DNA of 48,456 bases. Source: CAZOHC01 sp964579845. Its GTDB lineage: Bacteria > Patescibacteriota > Microgenomatia > Levybacterales > UBA12049. Positions 34,529 to 42,379 of this stretch are shown here, one piece after another; position 1 is the stretch's first letter, and every line of letters begins with the position of its first letter. Under the pieces are notes generated by a model. It saw nothing but the letters and a program-made list of their open reading frames with translations, was not told where the DNA came from and did not search any database. The DNA lies in the NCBI GenBank assembly GCA_964579845.1, contig CAZOHC010000003.1:1-48456 (forward strand). The letters run 5' to 3'. The translations under genes were made by a program, and so were the position numbers.

Positions 34529-35215
34529 ATGACAGAGCTAACAGTAACCGAAAAGATAGAAACGTTTTTCTCAGACTATACGCAACTCCAGTATAAAAAA
34601 AGGCAAACAGTACTCAGTTCTCATGATGAGAACAATTTCATCTATTACGTTAGCTCAGGATACATCCGCGCCTTTCGCCTTTCTGAAAATGGAGACGAAC
34701 TGACATTGCACATTCTAAAGCCCGGAGATTTTTTTCCGATGACATACGGCATGAATAACCTTCCGAATATCTATTACCTCGAAGCACTGACACCACTTTC
34801 TGTAAAAAAAGCACCTATTAATACATTTCTCGATTTTATAACAGCGTCTCCTGACGTTTTCTTCACACTAACTTCACACACCATGGACAGATTTGATGGT
34901 CTCCTCGCCCGCATGGAATATATGACATGGAGTAGTGCTTACACCAGAATTGCTGCAGTTCTCTTTAACTGTGCGAAACAGTTCGGTAAAATAGAAGAAA
35001 CAGGCATTACAATTCAGATACCGCTTACACACCGTGATATCGCGACGCTGGTCGGCCTGACACGCGAGACCACATCGATTGAGATGAAGAAATTAGAAAA
35101 GAAAGGAATCATTACCCGAAGAAAGAAAATGCTTACGATTCATAACATGAATGCGCTGGAATCTGCGTCTTTGCTCGGCAATGAACCAGGACTTCTCGCC
35201 AATCATTTTCTCTAA
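34529..35215 (+). CDS. Crp/Fnr-family transcriptional regulator
   Basis: A 228-residue regulator. The N-terminal part is a cyclic-nucleotide-binding-type barrel (NFIYYVSSGYIRAFRLSENG, then LHILKPGDFFPMTYG), followed by a long dimer helix and a C-terminal helix-turn-helix with IPLTHRDIATLVGLTRETTSIEMKKL. No Fnr iron-sulphur cysteines are seen and the cAMP phosphate pocket is not clear, so the ligand is unknown. It is divergent from the histidine kinase and its promoter holds the largest box array in the window, so it may be a second-level regulator. Confidence 0.9.
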   Translation: MTELTVTEKIETFFSDYTQLQYKKRQTVLSSHDENNFIYYVSSGYIRAFRLSENGDELTLHILKPGDFFPMTYGMNNLPNIYYLEALTPLSVKKAPINTFLDFITASPDVFFTLTSHTMDRFDGLLARMEYMTWSSAYTRIAAVLFNCAKQFGKIEETGITIQIPLTHRDIATLVGLTRETTSIEMKKLEKKGIITRRKKMLTIHNMNALESASLLGNEPGLLANHFL

Positions 35216-35218
35216 AAC

Positions 35219-35263
35219 GAGAAGAGAGACGGAGGAATAAATCTACCTCCATCCCTGCTTCTC
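35219..35263. terminator. hairpin between convergent Crp and YtxH genes
   Basis: GAGAAG/CTTCTC and GGAGG/CCTCC form a two-part stem with a 10-nt loop. There is no strong T tract. It sits between two stop codons, so it may serve both strands. Confidence 0.4.
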
Positions 35264-35270
35264 TCCTACT

Positions 35271-35597
35271 TTACTTCATTTTTTGTTGTGCCCTGGATGT
35301 TGCTTCATCGATCTCTTTTTGAATCTTTTCTGCTTTATCCGACACATTTCCAGCCTGATCCGCTGCAGCAGTACCTGCCTCGAGTGATTTCTCACGTAAG
35401 TCTTGAAGTGTCTTATTTCCCCACTTCTGAATATCCTGAATCTGTTTCCCGACTTTCTTCCGTTTCTGTGGATCTGAGAGAATATTAGCAACCGCGATAC
35501 CGATAGCAGCTCCGGCAACAGCACCAAGTAGCCCGGTAGCAACCGGACTTACATCTTTTTTTTCATAATCATAGCTGTCATGATAATTTCCGTTCAT
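35271..35597 (-). CDS. YtxH-domain stress protein
   Basis: A 108-residue protein. After a polar, Tyr-rich start it has a glycine-rich membrane or hydrophobic helix (GLLGAVAGAAIGIAVANIL), then SDPQKRKKVGKQI, the YtxH signature, and a charged helix to the end. The family is induced by general stress; its role is unknown. The start is the ATG at 35597, which has AAAGGAGGTG at good distance. Upstream is the PhoB-like array nearly identical to that of the glycine-rich stress gene. Confidence 0.85.
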   Translation of the reverse strand: MNGNYHDSYDYEKKDVSPVATGLLGAVAGAAIGIAVANILSDPQKRKKVGKQIQDIQKWGNKTLQDLREKSLEAGTAAADQAGNVSDKAEKIQKEIDEATSRAQQKMK

Positions 35598-35641
35598 TTC
35601 GTTCACCTCCTTTCAAAAAGTATTACCTACTTCTGAAAATT

Positions 35642-35695
35642 AGTGTATATCTCATCATTAAGAACAGAACGAGAATTACGTAAGAGTAATGATAG
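35642..35695 (-). promoter_or_regulatory. PhoB-like boxes and -10 of the YtxH gene
   Basis: Boxes at 11-bp steps: CTATC (35695), CTTAC (35684), CTCGT (35673), CTTAA (35662). TACACT (35647-35642) follows 10 bp after the last box. Confidence 0.6.
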
Positions 35696-35708
35696 AATCA
35701 TAAAAAAT

Positions 35709-35744
35709 AAAAAAATACCCGCTTGTTACGTCGGGTATTTTTTT
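35709..35744 (-). terminator. intrinsic terminator downstream of KGG gene
   Basis: AAAAAATACCCG pairs with CGGGTATTTTTT around a 10-nt loop, with T runs on both strands, so it could act in both directions. On the minus strand it ends the KGG transcript. Confidence 0.85.
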
Positions 35745-35750
35745 AATGCC

Positions 35751-35800
35751 TCATTGAGGAGAAGAGCAGGGACTACGCACCCTTGTACTGTCCTCAATGA
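35751..35800 (-). ncRNA. long-range hairpin in the 3' region of the KGG transcript
   Basis: TCATTGAGGA (35751-35760) and TCCTCAATGA (35791-35800) are perfect 10-bp inverted repeats. The 30-nt interior can form a second small stem, AGGG/CCCT. It lies between the KGG stop and the terminator. It may be a stable 3' end structure or a small RNA; function unknown. Confidence 0.4.
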
Positions 35801-35812
35801 TATGTCATGGGG

Positions 35813-36001
35813 TTAAGCAGAGCTCGATCGTCGATGCCTTGCTCTTCCACCTTTACGCCCTGCAAGTTTTGCCTCTTCCGGCGTAAATTTATGAGCCGTA
35901 CCTTTGGCGTGTGCAGCTTTACCGCCTTTACTGGCGATAGCAATCTGCTTTTCCTTCGGCATACCGGCAAATCCGCGGCGTTTTTTACCTTCTGAATTCA
36001 T
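35813..36001 (-). CDS. KGG-repeat stress protein (YciG/GsiB-like)
   Basis: A 62-residue, very basic protein. It has two KGG units (ASKGGKAAHAKG and AGRKGGRARH) and starts MNSEGKKRRGFAGMP, typical of YciG-type proteins. These are small, hydrophilic, stress-induced proteins thought to protect macromolecules during drying or to bind nucleic acid; the function is not settled. GGGGGGTGA lies 9 nt before the ATG. Expression is probably controlled by the box array upstream. Confidence 0.85.
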   Translation of the reverse strand: MNSEGKKRRGFAGMPKEKQIAIASKGGKAAHAKGTAHKFTPEEAKLAGRKGGRARHRRSSSA

Positions 36002-36042
36002 AGTTTTTCATCACCCCCCTTCAAGTAGATCATTGTAGACAT

Positions 36043-36096
36043 ATCCTATATCTCTTCATTAAGAACTGGACATTAATAAGGTAAGGAAACAGAAAG
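36043..36096 (-). promoter_or_regulatory. PhoB-like boxes and -10 of the KGG gene
   Basis: Boxes at 11-bp steps: CTTTC (36096), CTTAC (36085), AATGT (36074), CTTAA (36063). TAGGAT (36048-36043) follows 10 bp after the last. CAGTTCTTAATGAAGAG resembles the YtxH and glycine-rich gene promoters. Confidence 0.55.
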
Positions 36097-36159
36097 AAAT
36101 CATACTTGAGTTATGAAAATAAAGCAAACCTGCTCGAGTAAATATATCTATTGTTTAGC

Positions 36160-36207
36160 TTGACCACATAAAAATAAAATGCTTATACTGAGTAAGAGTT
36201 CGGTAAG
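36160..36207 (+). promoter_or_regulatory. promoter of the cyanophycin-synthetase-N-like gene with reversed CTTAC boxes at +1
   Basis: TTGACC (36160-36165), 18-nt spacer, TATACT (36184-36189). Just after the -10 two GTAAG boxes (36192 and 36203) lie 11 bp apart in reverse orientation. A regulator bound there would cover the start site and should repress. Confidence 0.45.
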
Positions 36208-36232
36208 AAATCAGAATTTTTTTTAATCAACT

Positions 36233-36781
36233 ATGTCTGTACTCACTGCAAAAACTAAAGGGCAGAGTCTCTATTACTCTGTCGACAATCTCTTTTCCTT
36301 GGTAATAGATCATCACCTCCCGTCTACCAAAATCGACATGAAGGTATTTACCTCAACCGTTAACACACGGGAAATTCCTTGGACCTATGCCTTTCTGAAA
36401 CAATCACTTCCCAGCATCCTGCATTCAACCTGCTATAATGATGAGAAAATTCCTTTTTCAGTTGAGGTTACAAGAACAGAACTCGGACATCTTTTTGAAC
36501 ATATCTTGCTGGAATATCTCTGTCGGGAAAAACTCCGAAAAGGATGTGAAGAAGCAGTTTTCAGCGGAAGAACGAACTGGAACTGGGAACGTGAGCCTTT
36601 CGGACTGTTTCATATTATCATTGACATGGGGGCAGACGATCACGATATTTTTCCTCAGGCACTGCAAAAAACCATACTTCTGACAAAACAACTCGTCCTC
36701 GCAGACTATCGACAAATCAGCACAAAAACTTTCCTTCCGCCAGTTCACCCCGATGGTCAAACAATAAACCTCTCTGAGTAG
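36233..36781 (+). CDS. stand-alone cyanophycin-synthetase N-terminal-like domain
   Basis: A 182-residue protein. The core ELGHLFEHILLEYLCREKL, then FSGRTNW and FGLFHIIIDM, resembles the N-terminal domain of cyanophycin synthetase and related Mur-ligase-linked proteins, where G-x-x-H-x-x-E-H-x-x-L-E-L and F-G-R-T are typical. There is no ATP-grasp or Mur ligase domain here or next to it. It may have become a free accessory or binding protein. The call rests on a few conserved positions. Confidence 0.5.
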   Translation: MSVLTAKTKGQSLYYSVDNLFSLVIDHHLPSTKIDMKVFTSTVNTREIPWTYAFLKQSLPSILHSTCYNDEKIPFSVEVTRTELGHLFEHILLEYLCREKLRKGCEEAVFSGRTNWNWEREPFGLFHIIIDMGADDHDIFPQALQKTILLTKQLVLADYRQISTKTFLPPVHPDGQTINLSE

Positions 36782-36791
36782 TCTGTTGCGG

Positions 36792-36821
36792 TTGCCAGGC
36801 AATCTCATGACATTATATACT
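36792..36821 (+). promoter_or_regulatory. mutSL promoter, leaderless
   Basis: TTGCCA (36792-36797), 18-nt spacer, TATACT (36816-36821). The ATG lies 7 nt after the -10, so the message should start at or next to the first codon. No ribosome site is present. Confidence 0.65.
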
Positions 36822-36828
36822 TAAGTTT

Positions 36829-39465
36829 ATGCACGAATTCTCAACGCCTATGATGCGACAGTATATGGAGATTCGGAAAGACTATCCTGACTGTCTGCTA
36901 TTTTTCAGAATGGGCGACTTCTACGAATTATTCATGGAAGATGCTCATACAGGTGCAAGAATTCTTAACATTACCCTCACCGGAAAAGCAGGCGGAAAAG
37001 ACGGAAAAATACCGATGGCAGGCGTGCCGTATCACGCGGCAGACGCTTATATAACCAAATTGGTCAAAGCAGGATATAAAGTCGCAATTTGTGAGCAATT
37101 ATCTCCTCCGAATAAAAAAGGACTTGTCAAACGCGGTGTCGTGAGGATTGTAACACCTGGCACTATCATGAACGAGGCCGGTCTTGATAAAAAAGCACAT
37201 AACTACATTCTTTCACTGACACTTTCTGATATAGGGTACAGTATCGCTGTGTCTGATGTATCAACCGGGTACTTTGCCGTTAAAGATTCTACAATAACAA
37301 CTGATCTAGGAGCTATAATGGACGAGATTTCCCAACTGCAACCGGCTGAATGCATTCTTCCTGAAGAACTCTATCAAAGAACGGATCTCCTCCAGGTGCT
37401 CCACTCACAGAAAACGATGAACATTTTCCCGTATACTCACTTTCCGAAACAGATTTCAGATGCTGAGAAGATTCTTAAAAAGCACTTCGGCATAGCAACA
37501 CTTAAAGGGTTTGACATACCTGAAACCTCTGCATCGCTAATTCCGGCCGCAGCGCTGATTACCTACCTTACAGATACACAAAACGGCAATATCCCCCATA
37601 TAAAAAAAATTGTTCCATATGCTGCGTCTGATGGAATGATCTTAGATAGATCTACGATGATAAATCTTGAACTTTTTGCAACAATTCGCGACCATGACAC
37701 AAAAGGTTCACTTCTCTCAGTTCTTGACGATACTATAACGGCAATGGGAGGACGATTACTGAAAACCTGGCTGACGAAACCGCTCCGGGAGAAATCTGCA
37801 ATTGAAGAGAGACTTGATGCAGTCGAAGAATGTGTCGAGAAGTCAGCGCTCCGACATGAACTTCGGCAGACACTGAAATATATTCCTGATATTGAAAGAC
37901 TTATGTCACGATTAAGCGTCCAACTGGGAAACGGACGGGACATTCTATCACTCAAACATGCACTTATTTCCGTTCTTTCAATCAAACAACAAATAGATGA
38001 ACTAGAAACAAAATTCTATCGACAACAGTATCTAGAAATCTCTGATGAACTTCGGACTCTCATCAGAAGAATTGAGGAGGTAATGACAGAAGATCCGCCT
38101 GTGTCGGTTCGTGAAGGAGGGATGATCAAGCCGGGAGTTGACAAGGAGCTTGACGACCTTCGCAATTCAATCAGCGATAGCAAACATTGGTTATCAGACT
38201 TAGAAAAAAAAGAACGGGAAGCGACGGGAATTCAAACGCTGAAGGTAAAGTTTAATAAGGTCTTCGGGTTTTATATTGAAATCTCAAAGTCCAATCTACA
38301 CTTAGTCCCGGCGCATTACATACGAAAACAAACGCTGGTAAACGGGGAGCGATATATTACTGAAGCATTGAAAAAGCATGAAGATATCATCTTAACGGCA
38401 GAAGAAAAAATACATGACATTGAGTACAAAATATATCTGAATTTCTTGGCTGAAATTCAAACGTATACGGATCGTATCCAAAGTGCAGCACAGAGCATAG
38501 CAACTATCGACGTTATTTCTACTTTTGCTCATATTTCAGAGAGGTATAACTATGCGAAACCGAAAATACTCTATTCAGGCGAGATTCGAATCAAAGAAGG
38601 AAGACATCCAGTTGTCGAGCAGCTTCTGGATGAGGTTCCATTCGTTCCGAATGATACAACACTGGACAATGTATCTCAATCACTCATACTGCTGACAGGT
38701 CCGAATATGGCAGGAAAGTCAGTGTATATCAGGCATGTCGCACTCATCGTTCTTATGGCACAGATCGGATGTTTCGTTCCCGCTGCATCAGCACATATCA
38801 GTCTGGTAGACAGAATATTTGTCAGGTCAGGCGCTTCTGATTTTATAACATCAGGCCTTTCAACATTTATGGTGGAGATGGTTGAGACAGCGCATATTCT
38901 TAATAATGCTACTGAAAATTCTCTCATCATTATGGATGAGATAGGACGTGGGACAAGTACCTATGACGGTATCTCAATTGCTTGGTCTGTCGCTGAATTT
39001 CTTGTTACGAAACACTCACCGCCGCCAAAGGTACTGTTCGCAACTCATTACCATGAATTGCAAGCACTCGAGGAAGAATTCCCGGCACGGATAAAAAACT
39101 TTCACATGGCTGTTACTGAGCAAAACGGTGATCCGATTTTTCTCCATACTCTGCTCCCAGGCGGTGCATCCCACAGCTTCGGTGTTTCAGTCGCAAAGCT
39201 CGCAGGTGTTCCGGAAGACGTCATACACCGAGCAAAAATCATTCTGAATAACCTGGAAGGACGAAATGTTGTCAAAGAGCAGGAGCGCTCTGAATTACAT
39301 AAGCAAGACTTTTCTTCTGGCTTACTTGATCATATACTCATGAAAGAGCTCGAGCAGGTAGATATTGCGACGATGACGCCGCTTGAAGCTTTAAACAGGA
39401 TAGCTACATTAAAAGAAAAAATATCTTTCATTAAAAAACAACAACATTCTCGCGAAGTTGACTGA
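36829..39465 (+). CDS. mutS: DNA mismatch repair protein MutS
   Basis: An 878-residue mismatch sensor. The mismatch-reading motif is in FFRMGDFYELF (F-x-E). The connector, lever and clamp domains follow. The ATPase has Walker A GPNMAGKSVYIRH, Walker B SLIIMDEIGRGTSTYDG and the signature His in FATHYHEL. Length is as in MutS1. It acts in the cytoplasm with MutL. The start is the ATG seven bases after the -10. A sequence of 5 nt separates it from mutL, so the two form an operon. Confidence 0.97.
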   Translation: MHEFSTPMMRQYMEIRKDYPDCLLFFRMGDFYELFMEDAHTGARILNITLTGKAGGKDGKIPMAGVPYHAADAYITKLVKAGYKVAICEQLSPPNKKGLVKRGVVRIVTPGTIMNEAGLDKKAHNYILSLTLSDIGYSIAVSDVSTGYFAVKDSTITTDLGAIMDEISQLQPAECILPEELYQRTDLLQVLHSQKTMNIFPYTHFPKQISDAEKILKKHFGIATLKGFDIPETSASLIPAAALITYLTDTQNGNIPHIKKIVPYAASDGMILDRSTMINLELFATIRDHDTKGSLLSVLDDTITAMGGRLLKTWLTKPLREKSAIEERLDAVEECVEKSALRHELRQTLKYIPDIERLMSRLSVQLGNGRDILSLKHALISVLSIKQQIDELETKFYRQQYLEISDELRTLIRRIEEVMTEDPPVSVREGGMIKPGVDKELDDLRNSISDSKHWLSDLEKKEREATGIQTLKVKFNKVFGFYIEISKSNLHLVPAHYIRKQTLVNGERYITEALKKHEDIILTAEEKIHDIEYKIYLNFLAEIQTYTDRIQSAAQSIATIDVISTFAHISERYNYAKPKILYSGEIRIKEGRHPVVEQLLDEVPFVPNDTTLDNVSQSLILLTGPNMAGKSVYIRHVALIVLMAQIGCFVPAASAHISLVDRIFVRSGASDFITSGLSTFMVEMVETAHILNNATENSLIIMDEIGRGTSTYDGISIAWSVAEFLVTKHSPPPKVLFATHYHELQALEEEFPARIKNFHMAVTEQNGDPIFLHTLLPGGASHSFGVSVAKLAGVPEDVIHRAKIILNNLEGRNVVKEQERSELHKQDFSSGLLDHILMKELEQVDIATMTPLEALNRIATLKEKISFIKKQQHSREVD

Positions 39466-39470
39466 TACGT

Positions 39471-41159
39471 ATGAAAAAGATTCACCGATTACAACCCGAC
39501 ATTATTGCAAAAATCGCAGCAGGCGAAGTGATAGAGCGCCCTGCATATGTCGTCAAAGAGCTTATTGAGAACGCTATAGATGCCAAAGCCACACTCATCG
39601 AAATCCAGGTCGAAGAAAGTGGTTTGAAACGGATTACCGTCACTGACAACGGCATAGGTATGGGGAAAGATGACCTGGAGATCTGTTTTCTTCCTCATAC
39701 GACCTCTAAGATCAAAGCTGAGGAGGATTTACAACGGATTACCTCATTCGGTTTCAGAGGTGAAGCCCTTGCTTCCATAGCCGCAATTTCACATATGACA
39801 ATTATCACCCGAACTCCGAAAGATATAGGAGGGAGAATCATTCAGATACGCGGAGGAATCGTCGAAGACAGTGCACCGATCGGCTCACCGATCGGAACTA
39901 TCGTCACAGCAGAAGGACTCTTCTATAACGTTCCCGCGAGAAAAAAGTTTATGAAAAGCTCGCAAACTGAACTCAGACATATAACAGATATCGTTAGTCA
40001 CTACGCACTCATGTATCCCGATATTAAAATTCTTTTAAAACATAATAAAAAAACAGTTTTTGATTTTCCCCAAAAGCCGACGATCGCTGACAGAGTTAGC
40101 ACCGTTATCGGCTCCTCACTCGCTGATGAACTGATACCGGTTTCATATGAAGATGGTCACATTTCAATCACCGGATACATCGGAAAACCCCAAGTAGCGC
40201 TGAGGCAAAACCAAAAACAGTTTCTGTTCGTCAACGGACGTCATATTTCAGATCGTATGATTTCGTTATCAGTACGGGAAGCCTTCGGAACTCTGCTCCC
40301 ATCATCCCATACCCCGGTATTTATACTTTCTCTCTCGCTTCCTCATGAGATGACTGATATTAATATTCATCCCAGAAAAGAACAAATAGCTTTTAGAAAT
40401 CAAAAAGAAGTATTCGATACGATTAAACTGTGTGTCATACAGGCATTACGTGATCACAATATAACGTTCCGAATGGCGAAGTTTAAACAGGAAAACTCAG
40501 CCAGATTAGGTTATACAACATCAGCCTCAGGAGAATTTCTTCGTAATACTGTTCTGCCTTGGAATAGGGTTAATGAGATCATTCCTGCGACAAAGACCCC
40601 CCTTTCCCAGATCCTCCAGACATACATTATCACAACAACTGAGTCAGATATTGTCTTTATCGACCAGCATGCTGCTCATGAAAGAATTTTATATGAAGCA
40701 TTTCTCTCTGAATTTAAAAAAAATACAACAAAAAAGTATCTACTTGAAAAGCCGCTGTCATTCGAACTTTCAGCCTCTGATACTCAAGTTTTGATAGAGC
40801 ATCTTGAGATATATGCATCGATGGGATTTCTAATTGAACATTTCCAAGGAAACAGTTTCTTACTGCGTGAGGTGCCCCTCGTTGTTCAAGGAAGAAATTA
40901 TCCGAAAATTATTCAGGAAATTATTACCGATCTCAGGAGTGAAAAAACACCTGAATCGGTCGACTCGGGAAGTAAGCGGATGATGGCATTTCTCGCCTGC
41001 CGGGCTGCAGTAAAAGCAGGTGACTTACTGACGAGTGATCAGATGGAAGATATAATCAGCCAAATTAATACGATAGAAAACAGTACTACTTGCCCTCATG
41101 GTAGACCGACGACGTTAATAGTTCCTATCAAAGATTTAGAACGAAGCTTCAGAAGATAG
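39471..41159 (+). CDS. mutL: DNA mismatch repair protein MutL, endonuclease type
   Basis: A 562-residue protein. The GHKL ATPase part has GEVIERPAYVVKELIENAIDA, TVTDNGIGM and TSFGFRGEALASI. The C-terminal domain holds the endonuclease motif DQHAAHERILYE (DQHAxHExxxxE), together with ACRAAVKAGD and CPHGRPT that complete the metal site. It therefore nicks DNA itself, as in bacteria without MutH. Its 3' end overlaps the hflX gene on the other strand by 24 bp. Confidence 0.96.
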   Translation: MKKIHRLQPDIIAKIAAGEVIERPAYVVKELIENAIDAKATLIEIQVEESGLKRITVTDNGIGMGKDDLEICFLPHTTSKIKAEEDLQRITSFGFRGEALASIAAISHMTIITRTPKDIGGRIIQIRGGIVEDSAPIGSPIGTIVTAEGLFYNVPARKKFMKSSQTELRHITDIVSHYALMYPDIKILLKHNKKTVFDFPQKPTIADRVSTVIGSSLADELIPVSYEDGHISITGYIGKPQVALRQNQKQFLFVNGRHISDRMISLSVREAFGTLLPSSHTPVFILSLSLPHEMTDINIHPRKEQIAFRNQKEVFDTIKLCVIQALRDHNITFRMAKFKQENSARLGYTTSASGEFLRNTVLPWNRVNEIIPATKTPLSQILQTYIITTTESDIVFIDQHAAHERILYEAFLSEFKKNTTKKYLLEKPLSFELSASDTQVLIEHLEIYASMGFLIEHFQGNSFLLREVPLVVQGRNYPKIIQEIITDLRSEKTPESVDSGSKRMMAFLACRAAVKAGDLLTSDQMEDIISQINTIENSTTCPHGRPTTLIVPIKDLERSFRR

Positions 41160-42257
41160 TTTTTTGCCGACAGTTTCGAGCAGTTGATTAATTCCTGTTT
41201 CCTGTTTGACTGAGATAAAAATCGGAGAATGGTGCTCATATCGTTTTTGCAGTGATTCTTTTTGTTCATTCGATAACAATTCGCTTTTATTAAAGACGTA
41301 GATTATGTGCTTTTCGAAAATGTTCATTTCTCTGAGAATATTCTCGACCACTGATATTTTTTGATGAACCTGTTCATCATTACCATCGATCACGTGGATC
41401 AAAATATCAGCATAAATTGATTCCATAAGCGTAGACTTAAAGGCGTCAATCAGACGAGGTGGAAGATTTCTAATAAATCCGATCGTATCTGACACCAGAA
41501 CTTCTTGATTAACCTCGGGAAGATAGACTTTACCCGTTATACTATCCAAAGTAGCGAAGAGCTCGTTTCGGACATATTTTTTCTTTCCGGTAAGTACATT
41601 AAACAGAGAAGTTTTCCCGGCGTTAGTGTATCCGACAATTGACAGTGTTTTCAGACCGTTTTTCCCACGTCGTATCATCTGTCGTTCTCTTTCCGTTGCT
41701 AATTTATCCAGTTTTTCTTCTGTTTTTTTCATCTGGCTGCGCCAATGCCGTTTCATAAGTTCTGTATTCGTTTCTCCGATTCCACGGCCGCCGATACCCC
41801 CTGTTTGTCGCGAGAGAACCATTCCCATACCGTAGATCCTCGGACCCATATGACGCATAGCGGCAAGCTCGATCTGCAGTTTTGCTTCAGCTGTTTTCGC
41901 GTGATGAGAGAAAATCTCCAAGATTAAATCGCCTCTGTCCCAAATTTTTATAGCAGGATTCGCTTTTCTGATAACTGATTTAATATCATATAAGTGACCT
42001 GGTTTTACCAAAGCATTCAAGACAATCACATCTATATTTTTCTCATCACTGATCCTGACTGCCTCTTCTACCTTTCCCCGGCCGATATATTTTCCTTTAT
42101 CATGAACTTCCCGTCTCTGAAGAAGGTAGTCAACGACCTCCCCTTTGTACGAATCTACCAAGCTCTTAAGCTCTGATAATTCATAAAACATCTCTTCTTC
42201 CGTGACACCCCGAGGAATTATACTGACAATAAGAAATCGTGTCGGTTTTTTCTGCAT
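41136..42257 (-). CDS. hflX: ribosome-associated GTPase HflX
   Basis: A 373-residue GTPase. The N-terminal HflX domain (EELKSLV-type region with YIGRGKVEE), a coiled linker with GIGGRGIGETNTE, and a G domain with GYTNAGKTSLFN (G1), DTIGFIRNLP (G3) and VFNKSEL (G4). It splits stalled or hibernating ribosomes under stress. TATAAT on the minus strand (42276-42271) is 13 nt before the ATG. The 3' ends of mutL and hflX overlap on opposite strands. Confidence 0.95.
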   Translation of the reverse strand: MQKKPTRFLIVSIIPRGVTEEEMFYELSELKSLVDSYKGEVVDYLLQRREVHDKGKYIGRGKVEEAVRISDEKNIDVIVLNALVKPGHLYDIKSVIRKANPAIKIWDRGDLILEIFSHHAKTAEAKLQIELAAMRHMGPRIYGMGMVLSRQTGGIGGRGIGETNTELMKRHWRSQMKKTEEKLDKLATERERQMIRRGKNGLKTLSIVGYTNAGKTSLFNVLTGKKKYVRNELFATLDSITGKVYLPEVNQEVLVSDTIGFIRNLPPRLIDAFKSTLMESIYADILIHVIDGNDEQVHQKISVVENILREMNIFEKHIIYVFNKSELLSNEQKESLQKRYEHHSPIFISVKQETGINQLLETVGKKLSSEASF

Positions 42258-42379
42258 ATTCTCGATGATTATTATACATGTATCATGGTTGATTATCGAA
42301 TGCGTTATCGTAGCAAGGAATTTATGGTGATCATGGGGGCGTTAAGAAGTTACTGAAAGTAATTTGCTTTCCTTATAGT

